Assembly (NCBI RefSeq): GCF_016724845.1
Contig: NZ_CP068082.1
Location: 930,001-994,000, forward strand
DNA length: 64,000 nucleotides
Reading direction: 5' to 3'
From: Sphingobacterium spiritivorum
Lineage (GTDB): Bacteria > Bacteroidota > Bacteroidia > Sphingobacteriales > Sphingobacteriaceae
How positions within the stretch are numbered: position 1 is the stretch's first letter; each line of letters starts with the position of its first letter. The notes beneath the pieces were generated by a model, which was given only the letters and a program-made list of their open reading frames with translations, ran no database searches and was not told the DNA's origin. A program made the position numbers and the translations under genes. This document shows, piece by piece, positions 8,328 through 18,568 of this stretch.

Positions 8328-8940
8328 GCTTTAGCTGCTTTTTTGTTAGATAAATAGTACACCGCCGGAACAATAAAAATGTTGAGCAATGTAGAAGTAA
8401 GCAAGCCGCCCAATATCACTTTTGCCATAGGACTTTGTATCTCGTTGCCGGGCAAATCGCCCGCAATAGCAAGCGGTATCAATGCCAGCCCTGCGGTAAG
8501 TGCCGTCATCAGGATGGGGCTTAACCTGTTCTTTGAGCCTTGTATAACCGTATCGTACAAATCCAACCCCTCATCACACAATGTATTGTAATGCGATACG
8601 AGCAGGATGCCGTTACGGGTAGCCACACCAAACAAGGTGATAAAACCGATAATGGCAGGAATGCTCAAAATGCCACTGGTAAAATAGATGCTGAACACAC
8701 CGCCAATCAATGCCAAAGACAGGTTGATTAAAATGATGGCGGCTAACTTTACCGTTTTGAACTCCCGGAACAGTATCAGGAAAATAATCAGAATGGAAAG
8801 CAGGGAGGTCGCAATCAAGGTCTGCGATGCTTCTGCCTCCGCTTCAAATTGCCCACCGTATTCAATGTGGTAATCTTCGGGCAGCTTTATTTTTTCGCCC
8901 ACTATCTGTTGGATTTCCTCAACGGCACTAACGATATTGG
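8324..8940 (-). pseudogene. Truncated CusA/CzcA-type RND efflux pump, C-terminal remnant
   Basis: The frame can be read upstream to about 8940 (residues NIVSAVEEIQQIVGEKIKLP), with no start codon appropriate to an RND protein. Only the last 205 or so residues remain out of more than 1000. They include the end of the second periplasmic domain (DYHIEYGGQFEAEAEAS) and the last membrane helices (GVATRNGILLVSHYNTLCDE, NIFIVPAVYYL). At 8940 the sequence switches abruptly to a fragment of an unrelated gene on the other strand, marking a deletion or recombination joint. A GTG at 8902 could start a 192-residue protein, but that product could not pump. Confidence 0.9.
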
Positions 8941-9206
8941 TTAAGCGAAAACAAAATGTAACCGCAACAATCTACACCAAAGCAATCAGCAATCAGCTAC
9001 AATTGGACATAAAACGGTACAACAGCCAATACCTCCCGATTGAAATTAAGGTTTTCTCCGATACCCACGACCGATTTTTGATAATAGACCAAGCGGAGCT
9101 TTACCATATAGGGGCTTCGCTCAAAGACCTGGGCAAAAAATGGTTTGCATTTTCCCGAATGGATATTGAGGTGGGCAGGATGCTTCACATCTTGAACAAA
9201 CAATAA
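8937..9206 (+). pseudogene. C-terminal fragment of an ORF6N-type protein
   Basis: The sequence NVTATIYTKAISNQLQLD, followed by HDRFLIID and YHIGASLKDLGKKWFAFSRM, matches from memory the C-terminal, phospholipase-D-like part of Bacteroidota ORF6N-domain proteins. The HxxxxxxD segment and the YHIGASLKDLGKKW sequence are the most characteristic. The N-terminal DNA-binding domain is absent: the frame begins at a TTG exactly where the cusA remnant starts on the other strand. It is therefore a broken gene end and probably not expressed. Confidence 0.7.
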
Positions 9207-9279
9207 ACGCTCCGGATTCAGAGGGTTTAATTTTAGTTTCTTGACAATTCTAAAATCCCGCTAAGTTATTTACATCAAC

Positions 9280-10308
9280 TTAGTATAGTTTCTTCTTCAA
9301 CCATAAACTTGCCCTTACCAATAGTATCAGTACAGGCACTTCGACCAATGGTCCGATAACGCCAACAAATGCCTGTGGAGAATGAATACCAAAAACCGCA
9401 ATGGCTACGGCTATGGCCAATTCAAAATTGTTCCCGGTGGCTGTAAATGCTATGGACGCGTTCCTGTCATAAGGAACATTCAGGGATTTGCTTATAAAAA
9501 AGCTCACGAAAAACATCAATACAAAATAGATGATTAGCGGTATGGCTATCTTAATCACGTCCACTGGCAACTCCAATATCTTGTCGCCTTTCAAACTGAA
9601 CATCAGTACAATGGTAAACAATAATGCGTAAAGTGTAATAGGTGATACTGCCGGTATGTATTTTCTATTGTACCATTCAATGCCTTTTGATTTTATAAGA
9701 ACATATCGGCTCACGAAACCTGTAAAAAAAGGAATACCCAAGTATATCAACACGCTTTCGGTAACGTCTTTCATTGATACATTTACATTGAAATTGGCTA
9801 ATCCTAATTTACTCGGCAATACGTTGATAAAAAGCCAAACCAAAAAACTGTAACTCAATATCTGAAAGACACTGTTCAACGCTACCAATAGTGCCGTATA
9901 TTCCCTGTTGGCTTTTGCCAGGTCGCTCCATACAATTACCATTGCGATACATCTTGCCAATCCTATCAAAATCAATCCCGTCATATAATCGGGTTCATTC
10001 CTTAAAAACAGAACGGCTAACCCGAACATCATTACCGTACCGATTACCCAATTGAGGAATAAAGATATTCCAATTACTTTTTTATCCTTAAACGCTTTGG
10101 GCAATACTGTATAATCCACCTTTGCCAATGGCGGGTACATCATCAGTATCAAACCTATTGCCAGCGGGATATTAATGGTTCCTACGGACAAGCTGTCTGT
10201 TACGTTAGAAATGTTGGGAAAGAAATATCCTAATCCTACGCCAAATGCCATAGCAAGGAATATCCATAGGGTAAGGTAACGGTCAAGAAATTTTAGTTTT
10301 GGTTGCAT
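9280..10308 (-). CDS. acr3: Arsenite efflux transporter, ACR3 family
   Basis: 342 residues with about ten membrane helices. It starts MQPKLKFLDRYLTLWIF and contains GLARCIAMVIVWSDLAKANR, which includes the Cys of the ACR3 arsenite path, and the second-half motif FTATGNNFELAIAVAIAVFG. ACR3 carriers expel arsenite from the cytosol using the membrane potential. It is the last gene of the operon arsR, DUF6428, arsC, acr3, starting 3 bp after arsC. The family is certain. In Bacteroidota such genes are often called arsB even though they are not ArsB-type. Confidence 0.93.
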   Translation of the reverse strand: MQPKLKFLDRYLTLWIFLAMAFGVGLGYFFPNISNVTDSLSVGTINIPLAIGLILMMYPPLAKVDYTVLPKAFKDKKVIGISLFLNWVIGTVMMFGLAVLFLRNEPDYMTGLILIGLARCIAMVIVWSDLAKANREYTALLVALNSVFQILSYSFLVWLFINVLPSKLGLANFNVNVSMKDVTESVLIYLGIPFFTGFVSRYVLIKSKGIEWYNRKYIPAVSPITLYALLFTIVLMFSLKGDKILELPVDVIKIAIPLIIYFVLMFFVSFFISKSLNVPYDRNASIAFTATGNNFELAIAVAIAVFGIHSPQAFVGVIGPLVEVPVLILLVRASLWLKKKLY

Positions 10309-10311
10309 TGG

Positions 10312-10926
10312 TTATTTTTTAATCATTGAAAAAACATAGAACATTTCAGTTGCTATCTCCAAACTCCTTTCCGCATATATCTTTGTCTGCTCTGTTGTGC
10401 CGTCTGAAATCTTCGAGTCTTCAAATGTGATAGGTATTCTCTTTTCTGCACCTGCAATAAAAGGACAGCCATCGTCTGCCTGTGAACAGGTCATAATGGC
10501 AGTGAATGCCGATACAGGATTGAAAGGGCTATCGTACTTTTTTGAAAAACCGATAATCGGCAAAGCATTTTCACTGTACTTAATAGCATAAACAGGATTG
10601 TCCGCTTCCGAAATTTTGAAAGCAGAAAAACCCTGTTCATTCAATGTTTCCACTACTTTCGGAAATAATGCCGTTTCTTCCGTACCGCCCGAATAGCAAT
10701 ATACATTCGGGATATGGTAATATACACTTGCCACCTGTGCCCAAACCTGCGATAAATGGCTTCTTCGTGAATTGTGTGTACAGATGAAATTGAGATTTAT
10801 TACCTGTCCGTTGCTTACTTTTTGTTGTACGAAGTCTATCAAGGGTTGCAATATGGTTTTACGTTCTTCGCTTACGGTCTGAACATCAGATATTCCCTTT
10901 ATGGTTTCAGCTAAATTCTTGTACAT
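10312..10926 (-). CDS. arsC: Arsenate reductase, low-molecular-weight phosphatase type
   Basis: 204 residues from the ATG at 10926. The P-loop is CTHNSRRSHLSQ, of the form CX5R, as in thioredoxin-coupled ArsC and LMW tyrosine phosphatases. Other family elements are YCYSGGTEETALFPKVVETL and a later Cys-containing segment, MTCSQADDGCPFIAGAEKRI, whose Cys residues are candidates for the redox relay. The protein converts arsenate to arsenite, which ACR3 then exports. It lies between DUF6428 (19 bp) and acr3 (3 bp). It is longer than classical LMW ArsC (about 130 residues), but this length is usual for the Bacteroidota form. A phosphatase role is an unlikely alternative. Confidence 0.9.
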   Translation of the reverse strand: MYKNLAETIKGISDVQTVSEERKTILQPLIDFVQQKVSNGQVINLNFICTHNSRRSHLSQVWAQVASVYYHIPNVYCYSGGTEETALFPKVVETLNEQGFSAFKISEADNPVYAIKYSENALPIIGFSKKYDSPFNPVSAFTAIMTCSQADDGCPFIAGAEKRIPITFEDSKISDGTTEQTKIYAERSLEIATEMFYVFSMIKK

Positions 10927-10945
10927 TACGATTGGTTTATAGGGT

Positions 10946-11410
10946 TTAACAACAGTCCGAATTAGGCGAACAGCAAGCACTGTTCAGCTCTGATAATTCT
11001 ACTTTTTGTTTTTCGGCAGGAATACCGCAGGCATCACTTGCCAAACAAGCGGTTTGTTTGTTTTTCAGTACAAAATGGTTTCCGTTAAAATCCAGATTGT
11101 ATTTGCCAATGGTTTCGCTTTGGTATTCCACTTCTATTTCGGCATCTTGAATATCCAATTTTTCTTCGGACAGTTTGATGATGTTCAATAGTTTGGTCGG
11201 CTTTAGCCTGTGTTCAAAATCGTTGGCGTTCCACAACTGGAAGTTGACGACCTTTTCATTTCTGATCGTTCCGCCACAATCAATAAAATGTTTTGTAACA
11301 ATACCTACCTCCGTAACGTGGAAATGTTTGGGGACAAATGTTCCGTCCGCTAATTGAAATTCAACATTGTCCAATGTTGGTAAGATTTCTTTGATGTTTG
11401 ATAGTTTCAT
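10946..11410 (-). CDS. DUF6428 family protein of the arsenic operon
   Basis: 154 residues, cytosolic (no signal or membrane segment). The N-terminal part (KEILPTLDNVEFQLADGTFV, PKHFHVTEVG) is typical of DUF6428 proteins found in Bacteroidota ars operons. The C-terminus is Cys-rich: ACLASDACGIP and then NSACCSPNSDCC at the very end. This tail could bind arsenite. It begins 38 bp downstream of a 16-bp ArsR-type dyad. The biochemical role is unknown. An As(III) chaperone or sequestering function is a guess from the Cys tail and the context. Confidence 0.85.
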   Translation of the reverse strand: MKLSNIKEILPTLDNVEFQLADGTFVPKHFHVTEVGIVTKHFIDCGGTIRNEKVVNFQLWNANDFEHRLKPTKLLNIIKLSEEKLDIQDAEIEVEYQSETIGKYNLDFNGNHFVLKNKQTACLASDACGIPAEKQKVELSELNSACCSPNSDCC

Positions 11411-11447
11411 TGTTTTTGAATTTTGAAATGATTTATTAAAATATTGT

Positions 11448-11463
11448 ATCGTAATATAGCGAT
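11448..11463. promoter_or_regulatory. ArsR-type operator upstream of the DUF6428-arsC-acr3 genes
   Basis: ATCGTAATATAGCGAT is an imperfect 16-bp dyad nearly identical to ATCGCAATATTACGAT upstream of arsR itself. It lies 38 bp before the DUF6428 start. Two matching dyads at the two transcription entry points of one operon point to ArsR binding. Confidence 0.7.
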
Positions 11464-11485
11464 GTTAAATATTAAAAAAACACGG

Positions 11486-11815
11486 CTAACAGCACTTGTT
11501 TACCTTTACTTCCTGATCAAAGAATGAATTAAAATCTGCTTGGATTTTTTTCCAAACATTTTTATCGATGCAATAACAAACAGATTTACCCTCGATTGTG
11601 CCTTGAATGATGCCGATACTCTTTAACTCCTTTAAATGCTGAGAAATCGTAGCCTGTGCCAATCCCAATTCCTCGACCAGATCATTACAGATACAGGCTT
11701 TCTGGTTAATGATATATTGAAGTATGGCAACCCTTGCAGGGTGTGCCAGAACCTTAAATAGAGAAGCTAATCTGTTTTGCTCGTCCGTGAATATTTCTGA
11801 TTTAGTAAGTCCCAT
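11486..11815 (-). CDS. arsR: ArsR-family arsenic-responsive repressor
   Basis: 109 residues, a winged-helix metalloregulator. It has LASLFKVLAHPARVAILQYI, then KACICNDLVEELGLAQATIS with a CxC pair in the position of the ELCVCDL As(III) site, then the recognition helix QATISQHLKELKSIGIIQG. The C-terminus (KVNKCC) adds two more Cys. It is the first gene of the ars operon, and its promoter holds a 16-bp dyad 17 bp upstream of the start, repeated before the next gene, which fits autorepression relieved by arsenite. Confidence 0.92.
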   Translation of the reverse strand: MGLTKSEIFTDEQNRLASLFKVLAHPARVAILQYIINQKACICNDLVEELGLAQATISQHLKELKSIGIIQGTIEGKSVCYCIDKNVWKKIQADFNSFFDQEVKVNKCC

Positions 11816-11831
11816 GCTTTGTTTTTTATAT

Positions 11832-11847
11832 ATCGCAATATTACGAT
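11832..11847. promoter_or_regulatory. ArsR-type operator upstream of arsR
   Basis: ATCGCAATATTACGAT is a 16-bp inverted repeat (ATCG-n-AATATT-n-CGAT), 17 bp upstream of the arsR ATG on the minus strand. The near-identical site at 11448-11463 supports it as the operator. Confidence 0.72.
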
Positions 11848-11911
11848 AATAAATTTAGATATAATATGGTTTGTAAAAAAACAATCAATTCTTTTAATAA
11901 TCTTATGTGTG

Positions 11912-11946
11912 GTAAAACCCTACCTCTCAAAGCCAAACTCTGCCAC
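11912..11946 (+). repeat. Dispersed two-part repeat, copy 1
   Basis: GTAAAACCCTACC, a 7-bp spacer, then GCCAAACTCTGCCAC. The two halves start 20 bp apart. The same arrangement occurs at 12325, 51214 (minus), 54650 and 63097. This copy lies 39 bp upstream of the MT-A70 remnant. Confidence 0.65.
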
Positions 11947-11984
11947 TTTCAGTCGACCTTTTCTTCTCGCTGATACCTTAGCCG

Positions 11985-12314
11985 TTGCAAGAAAAAAAAA
12001 CGAACAGGAACAATGATTGGGTTTTTATTGGAATGGGATATATTACACGGGCAAATGCAGAAATCGTCCTACTGTTCACAAAGGGAAAACCTCTTGAAAG
12101 ACATGCAAGAGATGTTCCACAGGTGCTTATATCTCCCCGTGGAAGACAATCCGAAAAACCTGACAAAATCAGAAAGCGTATTGTTCGGCTTTTTGGGCAA
12201 GTTGACAGACTGGAGCTTTTTACAAGACAAAGTTCCCAAAACGATGATGATGATTTTGATGGGTCGGACGTATATGTCAATGAGGTGGACAACTCTATAA
12301 CGATATCTGAATAA
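11985..12314 (+). pseudogene. C-terminal remnant of an MT-A70 family adenine methyltransferase
   Basis: The residues DWVFIGMGYITRANAEIVLL, then FTKGKPLERHARDVPQVLIS, then RGRQSEKPDKIRKRIVRLFG and RLELFTRQ match the C-terminal half of MT-A70 DNA N6-adenine methyltransferases. The N-terminal half, including the DPPW catalytic motif, is absent. The open frame begins only at a TTG at 11985. An acidic tail (NDDDDFDG) ends it. Two copies of a 35-bp repeat flank the remnant at 11912 and 12325. The protein is not expected to be active. It marks an ICE methylase gene damaged when the ars region was joined on. Confidence 0.75.
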
Positions 12315-12324
12315 ACACTGTTCT

Positions 12325-12359
12325 GCCAAATCCTGCCTCCCGAAGCCAAACCCTGCCAC
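12325..12359 (+). repeat. Dispersed two-part repeat, copy 2
   Basis: GCCAAATCCTGCC, 7 bp (TCCCGAA), GCCAAACCCTGCCAC. It ends 68 bp upstream of the DUF1896 start in the same orientation. It is the clearest copy and defines the consensus. Confidence 0.7.
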
Positions 12360-12427
12360 TTCTTCAAAGGCTCTTGCTCCCTGCTCTAATTTTAGATTTT
12401 ACGCAAAATTCTAAACAAAATTTTATT

Positions 12428-12865
12428 ATGAGTACACAGCAAAAAGACCTGTCGTATTTCCGTTTACGACTACAGGAACTCCTGAACAGTAGTTTCCCTG
12501 AAAAAGCCAGCAACCAAAAATTTATTGACCAGCGTTCCTCGTGGGCTGCCAATGCCTATGAGGATGCGTTCCGTTCCGGCAATGCCATTGAGCAATGTAA
12601 TGAGATAGCGAATTACATACTCTTTGAGGGTTTGCACTTCTCCAAGTTTGATATGGTTTTTCAGGTAGTATGCAATGAGTTCGATACCCTAATGGCAGAC
12701 GAGGAACTGCGGCGGTTCGCTCTGAAAATGTTCCCTGTTTGCGAGAATGTTTTCGCCCAATATGAACTAGCCGATGATTTTGCCTACGGTTATGAGTTTG
12801 ACCTGCTCTATACCGAGATAACCGGAACCATCGCAATATGGATTGAGGAAAATGGGCTTCAGTAA
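12428..12865 (+). CDS. DUF1896 family protein of the ICE backbone
   Basis: 145 residues from the ATG at 12428. Recognised by [20 protein letters not shown] and [20 protein letters not shown], which are characteristic of DUF1896 in Bacteroidota conjugative elements. No signal peptide, membrane segment or known catalytic motif. The last codons overlap the start of the giant methylase/helicase gene by 14 bp, so the two are translationally coupled and probably cooperate. The role is unknown. A regulatory or accessory function for the large protein is inferred. Confidence 0.85.
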   Translation: MSTQQKDLSYFRLRLQELLNSSFPEKASNQKFIDQRSSWAANAYEDAFRSGNAIEQCNEIANYILFEGLHFSKFDMVFQVVCNEFDTLMADEELRRFALKMFPVCENVFAQYELADDFAYGYEFDLLYTEITGTIAIWIEENGLQ

Positions 12866-15800
12866 ACGGCAGCATCTCTTGCACAATATCGAAGCCCTGC
12901 GGATTGCCTTTACATTGGAAAAAGAGCAACGAAACGCTACCGTGGGTGAAAGACTGTCAATGAAACAATACAGCGGATTTGGCGGTCTTAAATTCGTATT
13001 GAACCCCATAGCAAATGAAATAGATATCAACCATTGGAGGAAAACCGAACACGATTTATTCCCCATTACGCTGGAACTCCACAAACTGCTCAAAGAAAAG
13101 TCCGAAGACGATAAGCAATACCGCCGATACGTGGACAGTATGAAAAGCTCCGTGCTGACGGCTTTTTATACACCTCCACAGGTAATTGATGCAATTTCCG
13201 AAACCCTGCGGGAAAGCGATGTAAATATTCAGAAATTCCTTGAACCCTCCGCAGGTATCGGCTCGTTTATACAATCCTTTTCCGAAAACCAACAAACCAA
13301 AGTAACTGCCTATGAAAAAGATTTGCTGACAGGCAAAATCCTAAAACACCTCTATCCCGAAAGCAATATCCGTGTGAGCGGTTTTGAGGAAATCCCCGAA
13401 AAGGAACAAAATAGCTATGATGTTGTTGCAAGCAACATTCCGTTTGGCGATACTTCCGTGTTCGATCTTACGTTTTCCCGAAGCAAAGACCCCGCAAAAA
13501 TACAGGCTGCCCGTAGCATACACAATTATTTCTTTTTGAAAGGAAACGATATGCTCCGTGAGGGTGGTTTGCAGGTATTTATTACTTCGCAAGGAATTTT
13601 AAACAGCCCCAACAATGAGCCGATACGTAGGGCGTTAATGAAAAGCAACCATCTGGTGTCGGTTGTCCGATTGCCAAACAACCTGTTCACGGAATATGCA
13701 GGTACAGAAGTCGGAAGCGACCTGATTATCCTGCAAAAGAATACGGCAAAACAACCTCTGAGCGAATTGGAAGAGCTGTTTTGCCAAAGCAGGCAGACCA
13801 AATACGATACTTCAAGCAATGCTTTTTTCCGTGACGGTACGAGGGTCATACATACCGACCGTAAGATAGATACCGACCCATACGGAAAACCTGCAATTAT
13901 CTATACGCATAAAGACGGTGTTGCGGGGATTGCCAAAGATTTGAAGCAAATGCTTTCCGAAGATTTTGGAAAGCACCTGAATTTTGATTTGTACAAAGGC
14001 GAAAGCAACGATGAACCTATCGTACAAATTCCGATTACGCCAACGCCGGCACCTCCGGCTACTGAACCCGAAATCATACAACCCGAACGACCGCGTTTTA
14101 CTGCACCAGCCATTGTACAGGAAAGCCAGCAGGAATTAAAACAGCTAAGCATTTTCGACCTGTTTGAAAATGTAAATGAAACCGTAGCGGTTATTACCCC
14201 GCCAAAGAAAACCACCCAAGCCAAAAGACAAACGACAAAAAGAAAACGTACCCCAAGAGGTCGGCAAACCGACCTCTTTAGCGGAGCGATGCAACAGTCC
14301 TATACATCTCCAGCATCAAACGGCACGGTCAATAAAACCTTACAAACCAATGGCACAAAACAGAAAACAATCGGCGATTTATTTTCACAGGCAAACAGTA
14401 ATGGCCAAGCCGATAAGTCAGCCGGTACCGTACCTGCTACTGTTCCCGAACCTGCTCCGTACAGTGACGAACTCCAACAGTTTCACCGTAACGATTGCCT
14501 TGTCGTAGATAACGGTTGGGTCGGCTATTTGCAGGAAGTGGATAAAAGTGATGCAAGGGCAATATTCCACCCGTTGCAGTTACCGTCTTTGCAAAAAGCA
14601 AGAGCCGAAGCATATATCCAAGTTCGTGATACCTATATCGACCTCTACCAAAAAGAAGCCGAGAAACATTCAGAACACAAGGAAGAAAGGGAAAACCTTA
14701 ACCGCTTATACGATGCTTTTGTCAAAAGGTACGGAAATCTCAACAGTGCGGACAATATCAAGCTCATCAAAACAGACAGTGTAGGCAAAGAAATGCCCTA
14801 TCTGGAGCGTGTCGTTGGTGGTGTAATCCATAAGGCAGATATATTCAGCCGTCCTGTAAGTTTTTCTACCGCAACCATTGCAACGGACAATCCCGAAGAA
14901 GCGTTATCGGCTTCGCTGAACAAATACGGAAGCGTGGATTTGGACTTTATGTCCGAAATCAGCGGTATGCCTGCTGATGCTTTGAAAGAAGCCTTACACG
15001 GTCTCATCTACTACAATCCATTGCAAAAGGAATATGAAATATTCGAACGCTGGGTTGCGGGCAATGTAGTGGAGAAAGCCAACGAAATAAGAGATTACCT
15101 CGAAAGCAATCCCGATGATACCCAAGCTAAAGAAAGCCTTACCGTTTTGGAAGAAGCCCGACCAAGACGTATCGAATTTGAGGAACTCGATTTTAATCTG
15201 GGCGAACGCTGGATACCCACTGGCATCTACGCCCGATTTGCATCGCATCTGTTCGACGCAGATGTGAAAATCCACTATTCGGACAGTGCCGATGATTTTT
15301 CCGTCACCTGCAAACAGAAAAATGTCCATATATGGGATAAATATGCGGTCAAAGCCCAAAGCCGGACGTATGACGGGATTGCCCTGCTCAAGCACGCCCT
15401 TGTCAATACCACACCCGATATTTCCAAAACGGTACAGGTTGACGGAAAGAATGTCAAGGTACGGGATATGGAAGCCATACAAATGGCGAATACCAAGATT
15501 GACGAAATCCGAACCTCCTTTAACGATTGGCTCCACGCCCAAAACGATGAGTTCAAGATAAGGATGACTGACCAATACAACGACACCTTTAACTGTTTTG
15601 TCCGACCGCACTACGACGGTTCCCATCAGGTGTTTCCGGAATTGGACCGAAAAGCATTGGGTATTGAAGACCTGTATTCAAGCCAAAAGGATGCTGTCTG
15701 GATAATAAAGCTCAATAACGGTGCTATCTGCGACCATGAAGTAGGTGCCGGAAAGACGTTGATAATGTGCACGGGTGCACAGGAAATGAAGCGTTTGGGA

Positions 15801-18284
15801 CTGGCTCACAAACCGATGATTATCGGGTTGAAAGCGAATATACCTGAAATTGCCGAAGCCTACCGCACCGCCTATCCGCACGCTAAAATACTCTATCCGG
15901 GCATTGATGATTTTACGCCCCAAAAACGACTGCGGATTTTCGGAGATATTAAGAACAACGAGTGGGATTGTGTGATATTGACCCACGACCAGTTCGGAAT
16001 GATACCCCAATCGCCCGAAATACAAAAGGAAATCCTGCAATCCGAACTGGACAGTGTGGAGGAAAATCTTGACGTTTTGCGAAGTCAGGGCGATGAAGTA
16101 ACCCGGGGTATGCTCGCCGGAGCAGAGAAACAGAAAGAAAACCTCGAAGTCAAGCTGAAAACCCTGCAACACGACATTGAAAACCGCAAAGATGATATTG
16201 TGGACTTCAAGATGATGGGTATCGACCATTTATTTGTAGACGAAAGCCACCAATTCAAAAACCTGATTTTCAACACAAGGCATTCAAGGGTTGCAGGATT
16301 GGGCAATCAACAGGGAAGCCTAAAGGCACTGAATCTTTTGTTTGCTATACGGACTATACAGGAACGTACCGATGCGGATATGGGGGCAACTTTCCTTTCG
16401 GGTACGACTATCAGCAATTCACTGACCGAATTGTACCTGTTGTTCAAATACCTGCGACCAAGGGCTTTGGCAAAACAGGGCATTAACTCGTTTGATGCGT
16501 GGGCGGCAATCTACGCAAAGAAAACAACCGATTATGAGTTTTCGGTCGCCAATAATATCGTGGCAAAAGAGCGTTTCCGCTACTTTATCAAAGTGCCGGA
16601 ACTCGCTCAATTCTACTCCGAAATCACGGATTACCGTACCGCCGAAATGATTGGAATAGACCGTCCCGAAAAGAACGAGATATTTTACAACATACCTCCA
16701 ACTCCAGACCAGGAGAAGTTTATTGAAAAGCTGATGGAGTTTGCCAAATCAGGCAAAGGGGAATTACTTGGCAGAAAACCGCTATCTAAAAAAGAAGAAA
16801 AAGCAAAAATGCTTATCGCTACGGACTACGCTCGAAAGATGTCTTTGGATATGCGAATGGTAAGCCCCCATTACCAAGACCACGCCGATAACAAAGCTTC
16901 CCATTGTGCAGATAATATTGCTAAATATTACAATAAATTCAATGCACAGAAAGGCACGCAGTTCATCTTCTCGGATTTGGGAACATACAAGCCAAATCAG
17001 TGGAATATCTACTCCGAAATCAAACGTAAGCTCGTGGAAGACCACGACATACCTGCACACGAAATCCGCTTTATACAGGAAGCGAAGAATGACAAGCAAC
17101 GAAAAGAGCTAATCAAAGGAATGAACGAGGGCAAAATCCGTGTCCTTTTCGGTTCTACGAGTATGCTCGGTACAGGTGTGAACGCACAGAAAAGAGCCGT
17201 TGCCGTACACCATTTAGATACGCCGTGGCGACCGTCCGACCTTGCGCAAAGGGACGGTAGGGCTATCCGCAAAGGCAATGAGATTGCCAAGCATTTTAAC
17301 GACAATAAAGTGGATGTAATCATCTATGCCGTTGAAAAATCGCTGGATAGTTATAAGTTCAACCTGCTGCACAACAAACAGCTATTTATTGACCAATTAA
17401 AATCCAACAATCTTGGTAAACGGACGATTGACGAAGGTGGTATGGATGAAAAGTCGGGTATGAATTTCTCGGAATATGTAGCTATCCTTATGGGCAATAC
17501 CGACCTTTTGGACAAAGCTAAAATAGAGAAACAGATTGCCGGATTGGAAAGCGAAAGGCAATCGTTCAATCGTTCAAAATCAAGTGCCAAGTACAAACTG
17601 GAAGATTATGAGGCAGAACTTGGAAAAGCCCAATCCCGCTATGACCGTATGAGCCTTGATTGGAATAATTTGCAGGGACGTATCCAAAAAAACACTGACG
17701 GTTCCGTTGCCAACCTTATTAAATTAGACGTTTTGTCGACCAATGCGGATATAAAACAAATCGGTGCAAAGCTCAATCAGCTTGCCGACAAATCCCGAAC
17801 GGGTGGGGATTATGAAGAAATCGGTAATCTGTATGGCTTTCAACTTTTGGTAAAAACGGAAATGTCACAAAAAGAGGGGGTGGATATTCGTGTAAACCGT
17901 TTTTTTATTCAAGGTGAGGGTACTATCAAATATACATTCAACAATGGTGTAATGGCAAAAGATCCCGAAACAGCTTCACTAAATTTTATTAAAGCATTGG
18001 AAAAGCTGCCCACCTATATCAGAAAAGAACAGGAGAATATGGCAGATTTCCAAAAAAACATTCCAATACTTAAGCAAGTAATCAATGGTACGTGGACAAA
18101 AGAAAACCGACTTAGCGAACTCAAAACGGAGTTGGCGGCAATTGAGCGGAAAATACAGTTATCTAACACTCCGGAACCAATAGAAAAGTCTACAGAACAA
18201 GTCGAAAAGCAGCAAGAAAATCCAAAGGCTATGGAAAGCGTAGTACCGACAAAAAGTATTTATATGTCACGGGGAGTATTGTAA
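12852..18284 (+). CDS. Giant N6-adenine methylase/SNF2-type helicase fusion of the ICE backbone
   Basis: 1810 residues from the ATG at 12852. The N-terminal methyltransferase has motif I ([11 protein letters not shown], near residue 130) and the catalytic motif as SNIPFGD (near 195). A Pro/Lys-rich linker follows (about 410-530). The C-terminal half is a superfamily 2 ATPase: Walker [13 protein letters not shown] (about 960), DESH box [10 protein letters not shown] (about 1130), and helicase motif [12 protein letters not shown] (about 1465). A coiled-coil region ends the protein. Such proteins are hallmarks of Bacteroidota conjugative transposons and are thought to modify or protect the incoming element. 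Whether the methylase is active is unknown, since NIPF differs from the usual NPPY/F. Confidence 0.92.
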   Translation: MGFSKRQHLLHNIEALRIAFTLEKEQRNATVGERLSMKQYSGFGGLKFVLNPIANEIDINHWRKTEHDLFPITLELHKLLKEKSEDDKQYRRYVDSMKSSVLTAFYTPPQVIDAISETLRESDVNIQKFLEPSAGIGSFIQSFSENQQTKVTAYEKDLLTGKILKHLYPESNIRVSGFEEIPEKEQNSYDVVASNIPFGDTSVFDLTFSRSKDPAKIQAARSIHNYFFLKGNDMLREGGLQVFITSQGILNSPNNEPIRRALMKSNHLVSVVRLPNNLFTEYAGTEVGSDLIILQKNTAKQPLSELEELFCQSRQTKYDTSSNAFFRDGTRVIHTDRKIDTDPYGKPAIIYTHKDGVAGIAKDLKQMLSEDFGKHLNFDLYKGESNDEPIVQIPITPTPAPPATEPEIIQPERPRFTAPAIVQESQQELKQLSIFDLFENVNETVAVITPPKKTTQAKRQTTKRKRTPRGRQTDLFSGAMQQSYTSPASNGTVNKTLQTNGTKQKTIGDLFSQANSNGQADKSAGTVPATVPEPAPYSDELQQFHRNDCLVVDNGWVGYLQEVDKSDARAIFHPLQLPSLQKARAEAYIQVRDTYIDLYQKEAEKHSEHKEERENLNRLYDAFVKRYGNLNSADNIKLIKTDSVGKEMPYLERVVGGVIHKADIFSRPVSFSTATIATDNPEEALSASLNKYGSVDLDFMSEISGMPADALKEALHGLIYYNPLQKEYEIFERWVAGNVVEKANEIRDYLESNPDDTQAKESLTVLEEARPRRIEFEELDFNLGERWIPTGIYARFASHLFDADVKIHYSDSADDFSVTCKQKNVHIWDKYAVKAQSRTYDGIALLKHALVNTTPDISKTVQVDGKNVKVRDMEAIQMANTKIDEIRTSFNDWLHAQNDEFKIRMTDQYNDTFNCFVRPHYDGSHQVFPELDRKALGIEDLYSSQKDAVWIIKLNNGAICDHEVGAGKTLIMCTGAQEMKRLGLAHKPMIIGLKANIPEIAEAYRTAYPHAKILYPGIDDFTPQKRLRIFGDIKNNEWDCVILTHDQFGMIPQSPEIQKEILQSELDSVEENLDVLRSQGDEVTRGMLAGAEKQKENLEVKLKTLQHDIENRKDDIVDFKMMGIDHLFVDESHQFKNLIFNTRHSRVAGLGNQQGSLKALNLLFAIRTIQERTDADMGATFLSGTTISNSLTELYLLFKYLRPRALAKQGINSFDAWAAIYAKKTTDYEFSVANNIVAKERFRYFIKVPELAQFYSEITDYRTAEMIGIDRPEKNEIFYNIPPTPDQEKFIEKLMEFAKSGKGELLGRKPLSKKEEKAKMLIATDYARKMSLDMRMVSPHYQDHADNKASHCADNIAKYYNKFNAQKGTQFIFSDLGTYKPNQWNIYSEIKRKLVEDHDIPAHEIRFIQEAKNDKQRKELIKGMNEGKIRVLFGSTSMLGTGVNAQKRAVAVHHLDTPWRPSDLAQRDGRAIRKGNEIAKHFNDNKVDVIIYAVEKSLDSYKFNLLHNKQLFIDQLKSNNLGKRTIDEGGMDEKSGMNFSEYVAILMGNTDLLDKAKIEKQIAGLESERQSFNRSKSSAKYKLEDYEAELGKAQSRYDRMSLDWNNLQGRIQKNTDGSVANLIKLDVLSTNADIKQIGAKLNQLADKSRTGGDYEEIGNLYGFQLLVKTEMSQKEGVDIRVNRFFIQGEGTIKYTFNNGVMAKDPETASLNFIKALEKLPTYIRKEQENMADFQKNIPILKQVINGTWTKENRLSELKTELAAIERKIQLSNTPEPIEKSTEQVEKQQENPKAMESVVPTKSIYMSRGVL

Positions 18285-18568
18285 AAACATTTACCCATTC
18301 ATACATTTTCCTAATCACAACATCTCAGGTTCGTTCAATTTATTTCTGGACTGTGATTCATTTCAAAATTGATGAATAAATAGTAGCATAAACCACTACA
18401 TTACAGAAATAATCTTACACCCACATATCTTATCTGTAGCTCGTTTTGAATCCAAAAAATCAAACAAATTGAATTGTATGTTGTTCTGTCTATGTGTTCT
18501 ATCAAAAAAAGTCTTTAACATTTCATTATTAAAAGAGAAAAGGAAATTGATAATAATAATATACATCT
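18285..18568. other. Non-coding spacer between the helicase and the DUF305 gene
   Basis: 284 bp of AT-rich sequence without an open frame of note. I see no strong hairpin, dyad or clear TAnnTTTG box. It should hold the DUF305 promoter and separates the ICE backbone from copper cargo. Confidence 0.5.

Noticed and set aside
12013..12300. Second open frame over the MT-A70 remnant
   Set aside because: The protein has no family resemblance; the overlapping frame from 11985 matches MT-A70 clearly.
14994..15626. Antisense 210-codon frame in the giant helicase gene
   Set aside because: Codon bias of the opposite strand explains it; no start context or homology.
12852..18284. Giant methylase/helicase as a stand-alone phage defence gene
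   Set aside because: It belongs to the usual backbone of Bacteroidota conjugative elements and sits with DUF1896, so it is better read as ICE core.
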